A stretch of 20,309 nucleotides of DNA from Ascoidea tarda (nom. inval.) (GCA_030560485.1 JAKTTS010000286.1:1-20309), one strand, 5' to 3'. Positions 8,334-17,574 are shown, counted from the first letter of the stretch. A program made the numbers and translations. The notes: generated by a model from the sequence alone, not told the origin.

Positions 8334-9267
8334 TCTGTGATTTGAGAAAACAATCAATTACTATTGTATGCTGATATTCTACTTTCTTTTTGTCTAATTC
8401 TAACATCTTCCCAAAGAAATGCTACCATAAAATAGAATAAGCAGAAAGTAATTTTTTGAAAAAGTTGTTATTAAATAGTGATTTTAATATTCTAATTTTC
8501 TATTTAGCATGGTTAAATTTTGTTATATCACAGAAGAAATTTTTTGTCTTTATTTCTTTTGAGTGTTTTTATTCTATATGTCATCTTTTTTTTTTGAATA
8601 ACTCTTCCCATATTGAATAAACAGTGAAGCTACTTTATCATCAACAGACCCTGTGGAGAGAATTGGCGGCTTGGACTTATTGTTCAAATAGTTTCTGTCC
8701 TATGAAATTCAAGCTAGCGATATCAGGTGTTTAAAACGCATTGAATGATTTCTCTGAAATTAAGCTCTGGATAAATCTCTATGCATGTTATTCATAATGC
8801 AGCCCCTTTCTACCAGGACGGCATGTTTGTTCGTCAGGCAAAATCTTTAACGAATATCTTCAACATTGAGCGCCGCAAGATATCAACCAAATCAGCGATA
8901 ATCAAAATCTACTGAAAGAGACAAAAGCAATACTGCTTGGAGTGCTCTGGACTAATTTTGAGACTTGAAGGGTTTTAATTAATAGTTCTTTAAATTACAA
9001 TTATCTATGTCTAGTATCACAAGCATATGGTAGCTGAAATTTTTACCCAAAAATTATATACTATTTTCTGGGTAGAAACCTGGCGTTTTTCCATTATGGT
9101 TTTCGGCGAATGTAAAAATGTGAAAAATCTAGTGAAAAATCAATTGTGATATTGGTCATTATGAATTTTACAATATTCTATTATTTATACTACTTTATTC
9201 AGTATTTTTTAATATTAACCTATCTGATCTAAATTAACTTTTTAATTGTTGAATAGTGTGTTTTCCC

Positions 9268-9332
9268 AACTCAACGATTCAATGCTAGTATTGTGCTTTA
9301 TATTTTTATTGTGAATTGAATTCGATGAGTTG
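9268..9332. repeat. Imperfect inverted repeat, potential hairpin
   Basis: The left arm AACTCAACGATTCAAT (about 9268-9283) pairs with the right arm ATTGAATTCGATGAGTTG (about 9315-9332), with one mismatch and one bulged base over ~17 pairs and a ~31-base loop. It lies about 880 bases upstream of the permease ATG. Whether it is transcribed cannot be told. Confidence 0.5.
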
Positions 9333-9784
9333 TGATCCCTTTTATTTTGTATTGTCCAAACATACTACTGGAGCCCAGTAAAATTGTAAATTATTTGAGT
9401 AGACCTTGAAGGTTTATTTTAAGTCCCATTGCACCATGTTCTTTACTTCTACAATTTCCTTCTAGAAAACATCAAAATAGAGTTTTCATATTTAAAATAA
9501 TAATATTGAATCAGTGATTCATGGTAAAAATAAAATTTAATTGACCCATAGTTTTTTTAAAATGAAATTTCATATGGCCTTCAACTATTTTGAGATAGAT
9601 AGACAAACTATGTAACGGTAAAATCTTCTTTCAATACTAATGCGAAGTAGATATCAAAAAAACCCAGAACAATCAAAATTAATTTTCTAGCCAATGACTC
9701 TAATAAAAAAACCTCTATTTCTTTCGCCGAAGAACAAGAAATATTTTGAAATTACTCCACTGAAAAAGGCACTACAGCTTTAAG

Positions 9785-9954
9785 TTATCTTTTTATCTTT
9801 TTCCTACACACGACTTAATACATCCTAATGGATAAACCTTTTGTACCTACTAAATATGCAAAATAATGCAGACGCATGCTTTAAATATATAAAGAAATTT
9901 AACTTTTTCGCTAAGCTCATATTTTTTTTCTTTATCAAAAGGTCTTTTGGATAA
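9785..9954. promoter_or_regulatory. GATAA motif cluster upstream of the permease
   Basis: Five GATAA cores lie within 170 bases: reverse-strand copies (TTATC) at 9785-9789, 9793-9797 and 9932-9936, and forward copies at 9831-9835 and 9950-9954. They lie 260-430 bases before the ATG at 10214. GATA factors (Gln3/Gat1 type) acting through such sites control nitrogen-source permeases, including allantoin and uracil transport genes, in S. cerevisiae. At this base composition about one copy would be expected by chance. None has the full GATAAG form. Confidence 0.4.
9896..9903 (+). promoter_or_regulatory. TATA box candidate (TATATAAA)
   Basis: TATATAAA fits the yeast TATAWAWR consensus and lies about 310 bases before the permease ATG, inside the GATAA cluster. 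In AT-rich DNA such matches arise easily, so only the context supports it. Confidence 0.35.
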
Positions 9955-10213
9955 CAGAAACCATATTTGCTCGAAAAATAAACTAAACTATATTATTCAA
10001 AGGTTCCAATATTCAAAAAATTTATCATTTGAATATCTGATATTATTGAATATTATTTATTTTATTCAATATAAATATTTGAAGATTTTCTTTGTTTCTT
10101 TTCTTTAAATTTTTCAAAAATAATCAATAAAAATCAATAACAATAAAAATTGGATCTCAATTTGAATTAAATTAATTTTAATAAATATATTCAATAATAA
10201 ATCAGATTTCAAG

Positions 10214-11929
10214 ATGTCTAAGAAAGGCAAAGAAACTGGAAGCATCCATGATGCTGATTACTCATCAGACACTGAAGTCAAAACAAAAAAGACAAAGCTA
10301 AGGGAATTTCATGATAAATATCTTGAGCTTCAACATTCAAATTTAACCTCAGTTGAAATGTTTTTATACAATTTTGATTTAAAACCAGTAGAATCTGAAA
10401 GAAGAAAATGGAGTTGGTTTAATTTTGTATTTTTTTGGATTGCAGACAGTTTTAATATTAATACATGGCAAATTGCAAGTACGGGTGTTGAAGCTGGTTT
10501 ATCTTGGTGGGAAGTCTTTATAACTGTTTGGATCGGTTATATTATTGTTGGTATCTTTGTTGCTTACTCTGCAAAAATCGGTTCCAACTATCACATTTCA
10601 TTCCCTGTCTCTTGTAGATCGTCTTTTGGTATCTTTGGAAGTGTTTGGCCAGTTTTAAATCGTGTTGTTATGGCTATTATTTGGTATTCTGTTCAGGCAT
10701 GGCTTGGTGGTCAATGTATTCAATTAATGCTCAGAGCCATTTTCAGTAATAATTTAGATTCAAAATTATCCGGCAGTATCAGTGGAACAACCCCATTTCA
10801 ATATCTTGGCTTCATAATTTTTTGGACTTTATCGTTGCCAGCTATTTGGTTTCCTCCTCAATCAATTCGTCATTTATTCACTGCTAAAGCTGCTGTTGTT
10901 CCAATTGCAGGTATTGCATTTTTAATCTGGGCTATTGTAAAGGCTGGCGGTATTGGCCCAGTGGTTCACCAAGAAACAACAATTTCTGGTAGCAAACATG
11001 GTTGGGCTTTTATTGCTTCATTAATGAACTGTATTGCCAATTTTGCAACATTGATTTTAAACGCACCAGATTTCTCTCGTTTTGCTAAAACAAAAAAATC
11101 ATCGTTCTGGTCACAAGCTATTTCAATTCCATTTTGTTTTGCTTTGACATCATTAATTGGTATTTTAGTATCTTCTGCTTCAACAATTATTTATGGTAAA
11201 ACTTACTGGTCACCTTTAGATGTCTTGGGATTGTTTCTTGAAAACTATAAATCAGGTAATAGAGCTGGTGTTTTTTTTATTGCTTTTGCATTTGCTTTAG
11301 CACAATTGGGTACCAACATCTCAGCTAATTCTTTATCAGCTGGTACCGATATGACTGCATTGCTTCCAAGATATATCAGCATTAGACGTGGTGGTTTCAT
11401 ATGTGCTGCTATTTCATTATGTATTTGCCCATGGAACTTTTTTAAATCCTCAAACAACTTCACAAGTTATTTATCATCTTATAGTGTCTTTTTAAGTGCA
11501 ATTTCTGGTGTTGTTTTTTCAGATTATTTTTGGGTTAGAAGAGGATTACTTAAGTTATTACATTTATATACTGGTGACAAAAACAGTGATTACAGATTTA
11601 ACAAAATTGGTGTCAATTGGAGAGCTTACGTTGCTTACATTTGTGGTATTTTAATTAATATTGTTGGATTTGCTGGTGACGTTGGTCAAGATGTTCCAAT
11701 TGGTGCGACTTATATTTATAGACTCAACTATTTTTGTGGTTTTATTATTTCATTCGTATTATATGGTGTTTTGTCTCATTTCTTCCCCTTCCAAGGCATT
11801 CCCATCAGTAATATCTTCAAAGATAAGGGTTGGTTCCAAGAATGGCAAGAAGTTGATGATTTTGAAGTTTCTAAAGATTTGAGCGTTGTTGAGTATGGTG
11901 AAGCTCCAAAACCAGAAAAGTCGTTTTAA
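10214..11929 (+). CDS. NCS1-family permease, Fur4/Dal4/Fui1 type
   Basis: A 571-aa plasma-membrane proton symporter for uracil, allantoin or uridine by family. Many blocks match S. cerevisiae Fur4: FDLKPVESERRKWSWFN (54-70), WIADSFNINTWQIASTG (75-91), GSNYHISFPVSCRSSFGI (123-140), NRVVMAIIWYSVQAW (149-163), IRHLFTAKA (218-226), NAPDFSRF (283-290), YWSPLDVL (331-338), AQLGTNISANSLSAGTDM (363-380), CICPWN (403-408) and, near the end, KDKGWFQEW. About 12 membrane segments are visible from residue ~70 to 530. The Lys-rich cytosolic N-terminus is shorter than in Fur4 (633 aa) but still offers Lys and Ser for ubiquitin-driven turnover. Fur4, Dal4 and Fui1 cannot be told apart by eye; Fur4-like uracil uptake is the closest reading. 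Upstream GATAA motifs hint at nitrogen regulation. No CTG codons. Confidence 0.93.
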   Translation: MSKKGKETGSIHDADYSSDTEVKTKKTKLREFHDKYLELQHSNLTSVEMFLYNFDLKPVESERRKWSWFNFVFFWIADSFNINTWQIASTGVEAGLSWWEVFITVWIGYIIVGIFVAYSAKIGSNYHISFPVSCRSSFGIFGSVWPVLNRVVMAIIWYSVQAWLGGQCIQLMLRAIFSNNLDSKLSGSISGTTPFQYLGFIIFWTLSLPAIWFPPQSIRHLFTAKAAVVPIAGIAFLIWAIVKAGGIGPVVHQETTISGSKHGWAFIASLMNCIANFATLILNAPDFSRFAKTKKSSFWSQAISIPFCFALTSLIGILVSSASTIIYGKTYWSPLDVLGLFLENYKSGNRAGVFFIAFAFALAQLGTNISANSLSAGTDMTALLPRYISIRRGGFICAAISLCICPWNFFKSSNNFTSYLSSYSVFLSAISGVVFSDYFWVRRGLLKLLHLYTGDKNSDYRFNKIGVNWRAYVAYICGILINIVGFAGDVGQDVPIGATYIYRLNYFCGFIISFVLYGVLSHFFPFQGIPISNIFKDKGWFQEWQEVDDFEVSKDLSVVEYGEAPKPEKSF

Positions 11930-12674
11930 AACCAAAATGTTTGGCTTATGGCTTATAGATAGCCTTTTAGCTGGTCTATTTTTTTTTCTGAATTAATCTT
12001 TTATAACTTTTTGTGTTTTTTTTGTTTGTGTTCTTTTAATTATCAATTTAGAATTAATCTTTTTTTATTCGTTCAGGATCCTTTGCTTTAGCTTTTATAT
12101 TTTTTAAAGTAATTTGAAACAATTTTTCAACTAGATGGTCCAAAAGACAGTTGATCAAACAACAAAAAACAAATCAGTGAAAAGATTTGCAAGGAAGAGG
12201 GGCAATTGGCAACAGATTGATTTAAGGCAGGTTATAGCTTGGCTTCAAATTAAGCTTCAGGTTTACGTCTGATAAGATAGCAATACAGCATTGGCTGAGA
12301 GCTGCAGCTACACACTCTTAGTAAATGGATTGACGCAACTTCGTTGAGCGGTTCAGGATGAATTGTACGCAGGAAAAATAATTCAGTATCCGTGAGTCAT
12401 CCATCCGTTGTAATCCGCCTGTGTGAAAATACCCATGTTCAGTCACATGACACTTGAAGCTGTTATGCTTTTCTTGCTGGAAGATTAATGCGTGTCTTCA
12501 AAAAGGACCTTGATCTAAACAATTCAAGAAATAGAAACTTAACTATAAATTAGGTTAATTCTCATCGTTTTGCAAGAACATAACACAAATTTTTTAATCT
12601 TGCTCTTGGTTTGTTGGGGTGATTTTATTATATTGGTTACATCAATTCATTGACTTAATAAAATACTCACTAAA
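11930..12674. other. Intergenic region upstream of SEC13
   Basis: 745 bases between tandem genes. The first ~190 are T-rich permease 3' flank. About 12170-12500 is GC-richer (around 42%) and includes a 45-codon ORF (12135-12272) of unproven status, a small stem around 12333-12350, and the two bZIP/bHLH-type sites listed separately. The last 150 bases are AT-rich SEC13 leader. No RNA gene was recognised. Confidence 0.55.
12393..12451. promoter_or_regulatory. Gcn4-type and Cbf1-type sites upstream of SEC13
   Basis: TGAGTCA at 12393-12399 is a perfect Gcn4/AP-1 heptamer. GTCACATGAC at 12442-12451 fits the Cbf1 consensus RTCACRTGAY at every position. They lie about 276 and 224 bases before the SEC13 ATG, a usual distance for yeast upstream activating sites. 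The sequence match is direct; use by these factors is inferred. The Cbf1-type site also equals centromere element CDEI, but no CDEIII-like partner is seen. Confidence 0.4.
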
Positions 12675-13592
12675 ATGGCAATAATCACAAATTCACACGA
12701 AAATTTAATCCATGATGCTTCCTTAGATTACTATGGCAAACGTTTGGCTACTTGTTCATCTGACAAGACAATTAAAATATTTGAGGTTGATGGTGACAAT
12801 CATAGACTCATAGAGACATTAAAGGGGCATGATGGTCCAGTTTGGCAAGTCAGTTGGGCTCACCCAAAATTTGGTATAATTTTAGCTTCTTCTTCATATG
12901 ATGGTAAAGTGTTTATCTGGAGAGAAGATAACGGAAAATGGTCTCGTATTTCTGAACATACTGTCCATAAAGCCTCTGTTAACAGTATCTCATGGGCACC
13001 ACATGAATATGGTGCATTATTATTATGTGCCTCTTCAGATGGTCATGTATCAGTTGTTGAATTTAAAGATGATGGTACTACATCTTCTTTACTTGTTGAG
13101 GCCCACAGAGTTGGTGTTAATTCAGCTTCTTGGGCTCCTGTTTCTTTCACAGACACTACCGTTGCAACTAGTAGTAATGTTACTTCTGCTCCAGCACAAA
13201 CCCAAATAAGAAGATTTGTTACTGGTGGCTGCGATAATCTAGTAAAAATTTGGAATTATGACTATGATGCAAAATCTTATATTCTACAAGATACTCTTGA
13301 AGGCCATAAAGATTGGGTTAGAGATGTTGCTTGGTCTCCATCTTCTTTAATCAGATCGTATATTGCCTCAGCTTCTCAAGATAGAAATGTAATTATTTGG
13401 ACCCAAGAAAATAACGAAGGTTCATGGAAAAAGACCTTATTGAAACAAGATAAATTCCCTGATGTGTGCTGGAGAGTAAGCTGGTCTTTCTCAGGAAATG
13501 TATTGGCTGTATCCAGCGCTGACAATAAAATTACTTTATGGAAAGAAAATTTACAAGGTTCTTGGGATTCAGCTGGAGAAGTTGATCAATAA
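12675..13592 (+). CDS. SEC13: COPII coat and nuclear-pore protein Sec13
   Basis: A 305-aa WD40 protein, close to S. cerevisiae Sec13 (297 aa) throughout. It forms the outer COPII cage with Sec31 on vesicles leaving the ER. It is also part of the Nup84 complex with Nup145C and of the SEA complex. The start reads [20 protein letters not shown]-like ([20 protein letters not shown], residues ~11-30). Six WD blades follow, with anchors [72 protein letters not shown] and [18 protein letters not shown]. It ends SAGEVDQ, like the yeast PAGEVHQ. The partner supplies the seventh blade in known structures. A Ser/Thr-rich loop (about 157-178) replaces the acidic loop of the S. cerevisiae protein. No intron, no CTG codon. 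Confidence 0.98.
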   Translation: MAIITNSHENLIHDASLDYYGKRLATCSSDKTIKIFEVDGDNHRLIETLKGHDGPVWQVSWAHPKFGIILASSSYDGKVFIWREDNGKWSRISEHTVHKASVNSISWAPHEYGALLLCASSDGHVSVVEFKDDGTTSSLLVEAHRVGVNSASWAPVSFTDTTVATSSNVTSAPAQTQIRRFVTGGCDNLVKIWNYDYDAKSYILQDTLEGHKDWVRDVAWSPSSLIRSYIASASQDRNVIIWTQENNEGSWKKTLLKQDKFPDVCWRVSWSFSGNVLAVSSADNKITLWKENLQGSWDSAGEVDQ

Positions 13593-14533
13593 TTAAATTT
13601 CCATTCATAGTACTTTATTCATACCAAATTTGAATTTCATCAATTTTCTTAATCATAAAACTTCATTGTATACTTAAATTTTAATTAATTTTTTTCCAAA
13701 ACAAAAAAATATAAACAATATAACACTTGAAATGTCTTGAGAAGTATTCAATCCATTTATTTTCTTGTATGGATAAAGCTTGAGTTTGTAAAAAAATTAA
13801 TCAAAAAAATATCTTGATAAAATAGTTGTTAAAAATAAGTAAGTCAGAAATATTTTTAATGCTAAAATAAAAAAATCAAAGTCAAAAAAATTCAAAAATA
13901 AAAAATAAGAATAATTATTCAAGCTTAAATTTGAAATCTCATTGACAAACTAATGAAAACAATAAAAGAATTTTGGTAATCTTGAAAATCGAAGAAGTTA
14001 AAGCTCTCAACTTGTAAATTTTTTAAGGTTATATCAACAAGAGTAAAAAAAAAGTTTTTATTATTTTTTGAGTAGATATTTTCAATTGAATTATCTATTT
14101 TAAAAATGAATAAGATTATTAGCAAATGAGTATTGACTTGAATTATTCAGTTATTTGTAGTCAGAGATTTTTGGCTTTTAATTTTTTTAAAATATTTTAG
14201 GTACGTATTACTAATTGTAGGAATGAATAACATAACATATTTACTCTATAATGATATATAACCATTCCAAAAATATTTAGATCAATTAGTAAATTAAGCA
14301 AACCAGTTTTTTATGCACCTTTCAAATTTTTGCATCTATTAAACTAGTTGGATATTAATTTTACTTATTTATTTCTTCTCTTTTAATTTCAATTTTGGTT
14401 TGAGAGATTTTTTTCTGCTTCGTTAGAAGTAAAAGGTTTGATTAGAGAAAATTGGAAATCCATAATAAAAAAAGTATTAAGTAAAGTAAAATAAAATGAT
14501 AAACAACTCTATAGATAAATAATTTTTGTATTT
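13593..14533. other. Convergent 3' intergenic region (SEC13 / HRD3)
   Basis: 941 very AT-rich bases between convergent stop codons, with runs of A on the plus strand around 13690-13920. The longest ORF is 66 codons on the minus strand (13925-14125); its composition follows the base composition and I see no family. No RNA gene or repeat array was recognised. Confidence 0.5.
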
Positions 14534-17350
14534 TTACAAAGGTAAAACCATAAAATGAAATTGAAAATTAGGCTGAGGACGAACAAATGGGGGTGGTATA
14601 GGACGATTATCGTTGTTATTTTCATTGTTATTGTTATGATTTTGACGACGTTCTGCCTCTCTTCTGATTCTTCTTTGTGAAATGTAATGTAGTAAATATG
14701 CAATAGCAAATACTATAACGACAAAGCCAAATACGATGAGGTTTTCATAATCTTCTAGTTCATCTTCATCGGTATTATCATTATTCAAAAAAACATTAAA
14801 TGAATCTGAAGTAGGGTTTCCATTATCATTATTCAAAGTGGGGTTTGCAGTTTGGGCACCATCATTTGCGTCATTGGTGTGTCTTGGGGATTCGACTCCT
14901 CGAGTTCTGTAAATTAGATTTACCCAATCTCTCCAGGTTCTTTTTGTCTCGTAATCTTTTTCACTTAAATAAGCAAATTCTTCCCCTGGGTTTCTACCAA
15001 AAAGGCTTTTTAAATAACTTTTTATACTTAATCTGAAAAGAGATAATTGAACTGGGATGTTTGCTTTTGGATGACCCACCAATGCTGAATCATAATATCT
15101 CTTTGCAAGATGGTAATCTTTAGCCACACCAATGCCATTTTCATACATGTAACCTAAATTCCAATTAGCTTGACTCGATTGTTTATTTGAGGCAACTTGG
15201 TAACAAGCTGCAGCTTTTTTGAAATGATCTTTTGCACTATTGTCAATTTCGGAAGTGTCTGTTTGTTCTTTAGTATAGTTTAAATTTAATAAATCGTAAT
15301 AGTACATATCTCCTAGCAATACTGTAGAGTCAATATTAAATTGTCTAGAAGACTTGGTTAGATAATTAATTGCAGCCAATACTCTATTACTATCAATTTT
15401 AGGAAATTTTTTGATTTTTGAGGGAAATCTGAATAACAAGTAGGCGGCAGAAGCTTGAGCTGTTTCAAGTCCTTGCTCAGCAGCCATGGAGTAACCAAGT
15501 AATGCTAAATCATAATGGTCGACTAAAAGTTGATTGAAGCTCCATTCTAAACTTGTGACAAATGGTTCTAGTTTTTCCAAAAATGTTTTGTAAATCATTA
15601 CGTTATCTTCAATAGATTCTTTATTGTTAAAACCACTTTCGTAAAGCTGGCCTAGCTGGTAAATTGCTTCAACCTTTCCAGAGTAAGAAGCTTTTCTTGT
15701 TAGTTCAAAGATTGTTGGCTCATCAATTTCATCGTCTTGCTTTGAGATGATAATTGTTTGATCATGATTTTGAGTATCTAATTTTTTGTTGTACAATTTT
15801 AAATAGACACGACCAAGGTTATAACTAGCGCCTTCGTGTTTTTCAGAAGCTAGTTTATAATATTCAATTGCAGTGTATAAGTCAGGTTTATCGAGACCAA
15901 GAGCGAATTCATAGATTAGACCTAAATCATTAAAGGTGTCAAAAATATTTGAGATTTGTTTTGATTTATTTAGCCATTTTAGAGCTTTAGGAAAATCCTG
16001 GGGAACGCTTTCTCCTCTGAGGTACATATGGCCAACGAAAGAGATACATTTAGCGAGAAAGTAAGATTCTAGGGATTCATTTTTAGGATCAGTTTTTTTT
16101 GATTTATTTTTATTGAATAATTCTGGATTTTTTTTAATTCCCTCGACTGCACATCTATGAGCCAATCTAAAGGCGTCAGTGAAATTTTTTGGGTTTAAAT
16201 AGTCACCTTCATAAGCAGTCTTTGCGCTATAATAGTAATGGACATATCTATGTTTATTTGGATCGAACTTGAATTCATTTAATATGTTTTTATTATAATA
16301 GTTTGATATTCTTCTATTTATTGAGTTTGGTAACTCATATATACCATTTGAGGATAAATCAGGAGATAGATCAGTTGAAGATTTTGAAGAGATGTCAAAG
16401 TTATTAAAATCGCCTATTCTTATTGAATAGCTATCTAAATTTGGACCACCATAGGGTATAAAAGGTAGAATATATTTGTGGTATGCTATTTTTGAGGCCA
16501 ATGAATAATAGTATAGGGCAAGATTACAATTTCTTTCAACGCTTATTCCTGTAAAGTATCTGTAACCTAGTATCATTAACGATTTCAAGTCATTTAGTTC
16601 AAGACCTGCCACATTGAAATATAAATTTGCCTTTGCTTGGTTTACAGGAATTTCGCCAAATAATCCTGTACTGTAGATATAGCCTAGCATATAATAAGCA
16701 GTTGCATTTGAGTCTAATTGAGATAATTTTTTGTAATAAAACAAGGATTGAGTTGCATTAATTGGATAAGAGTAATTTCCGTAAAAATTTATTTCTGCTA
16801 AGGTGAAAATGCAGTCTAGATTGTTTAGGACAGCTCCATAATTTAACAATTGTAGGGCCGATTTATGTTGTTTTGATAAATTTAAGCCCTTTTGGATATT
16901 TTCTTGTTTTTTCGTTATATAGTAATCGTCAGGTATCGATAATTTGATATCTTCAACTTGTTCATATCTTATTAAGTTTCTCTTTTTAGTATCGGATAGG
17001 GATTGTTGGGGTATGCTGTTCAAGTATTCCATTGCTTGCTCATAGAAATGAGACAGCGTGTGATGTTTCTTATCATCGGATGGAAAACCAAACTGTTCTC
17101 TGACCTTTATTTTTGCCTCAAGATAGTCGTCAGGCTCGTTATCAATGGCAGTTTCGTACTGGTGGGATACATAGGGATCTTTTTGGTGTTGGTGCTGTTG
17201 ATGCTGATGAGATGCGCATGTTGTGGGATTAAAGAAAATGGAAAAAAGCGTTACTGTGGGGCAAAGGTGTTAGCAAAGATAGATCAATTAACAAAAAGAG
17301 AGAGAAAATCTGAAAGACATACAAGTTGTCAACAGACGTAGACAAACCAT
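14534..17350 (-). CDS. HRD3: ERAD substrate-receptor subunit Hrd3 (SEL1L homologue), two exons
   Basis: Lumenal partner of the Hrd1 ubiquitin ligase in ER-associated degradation. The uninterrupted part, from the ATG at 17030-17032, gives 832 aa and lacks a signal peptide, yet the frame stays open upstream to a stop at 17270-17272 without another Met. Splicing exon 1 (17350-17323) to exon 2 (17253-14534) adds 83 residues and yields MVCLRLLTT + LTLFSIFFNPTTCA, a typical signal peptide, for 915 aa. SEL1 repeats fill the middle. The Hrd3 hallmark QANWNLGYMYENGIGVA then KDYHLAKRYYD lies about 700-730 of the short model, and AAEQGLETAQASAAYL is also conserved. One membrane segment (LIVFGFVVIVFAIAYLLHYI) lies about 848-867, followed by a basic, Asn/Pro-rich cytosolic tail. 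CTG codons occur at 17054-17056 and 17333-17335, both outside conserved blocks. Hrd3 identity is near certain; the splice model is inferred. Confidence 0.93.
17254..17322 (-). other. HRD3: Predicted 69-nt spliceosomal intron of HRD3, phase 1
   Basis: On the minus strand the donor is GTATGT (17322-17317), the budding-yeast consensus. The branch site TTTGCTAACA contains GCTAAC (17274-17269), one base off UACUAAC. The acceptor is CACAG ending at 17254, about 16 bases past the branch A. Joining 17323 to 17253 keeps the frame and makes a Leu codon (T + TA). The in-frame stop at 17270-17272 is removed. The joined N-terminus is a hydrophobic signal peptide, exactly what Hrd3 needs. Confidence 0.8.
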
Positions 17351-17574
17351 TGAAATATGTTGGAGCAGAGAGAAAGCAATTAGTGGCAGAATAGAGAAGC
17401 GATCATTATGAATGCTATTTAGGTATTTAGAAAATATCAGTTAAAAACAGGTTGGCTGTTCGGCGGATCTAGACCCGAGCAGACCCAGCCGGATGGACAG
17501 TCTCCCGTTGCAGGACGGTGCAGGAGAGTGCGCAAAGAAGCAGGAGCAGCAGGAGCAGCAGAAACAGCACGGGC
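17351..17574. promoter_or_regulatory. Short HRD3 promoter / PNP1 3' flank
   Basis: Only 224 bases separate the HRD3 start from the PNP1 stop codon, both on the minus strand, so they serve as PNP1 terminator and HRD3 promoter. The part next to PNP1 (from 17456) is GC-rich and has a CAG/GAG-type purine-rich repeat around 17540-17570. The part next to HRD3 is AT-rich. I see no clear TATA box. Confidence 0.5.

Larger units (their letters stand above)
8334..10213. other. Long gene-free region upstream of the permease
   Basis: About 1.88 kb without a supported gene. From left to right it holds: a possible 3' UTR stem of the upstream gene (TACTTTCT at 8380-8387 with AGAAAGTA at 8443-8450, and ATTCTA 8397-8402 with TAGAAT 8433-8438); a GC-richer patch (about 8640-8920) with a 44-codon ORF at 8781-8915; an inverted repeat at 9045-9054/9064-9073; another at 9268-9332; an odd palindrome at 9507-9521; and the GATAA cluster and TATA box near the permease. 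I see no tRNA B box, and no convincing snoRNA boxes with a closing stem. The last ~200 bases are very AT-rich with repeated ATTGAATA/TATTCAAT elements, consistent with a promoter and 5' leader. Confidence 0.55.

Noticed and set aside
8334-10213. Remnant of a mobile element in the long gene-free region
   Set aside because: I see no long terminal repeats, target-site duplications or transposase-like or reverse-transcriptase-like translation.
12093-12103. Exact match to the S. cerevisiae origin consensus (TTTTATATTTT)
   Set aside because: Such 11-mers are common in AT-rich DNA, and the consensus does not hold outside Saccharomyces relatives.
12442-12451. Possible point centromere because the motif equals CDEI
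   Set aside because: No 80-90-bp AT block followed by a CDEIII-like sequence is seen, and yeasts with reassigned CUG generally lack point centromeres.
13925-14125. 66-codon minus-strand ORF between SEC13 and HRD3
   Set aside because: Composition is Phe/Ile/Asn/Lys as expected from AT-rich DNA, and no motif is visible.
14534-17032. HRD3 starting at the Met at 17030-17032 (832 aa)
   Set aside because: This start lacks a signal peptide, and coding-like sequence continues upstream without a stop to 17270; the spliced start at 17350 explains both.
17381-17391. Rpn4/PACE-like element upstream of HRD3 (TAGTGGCAGAA)
   Set aside because: It matches only GTGGCA of GGTGGCAAA.
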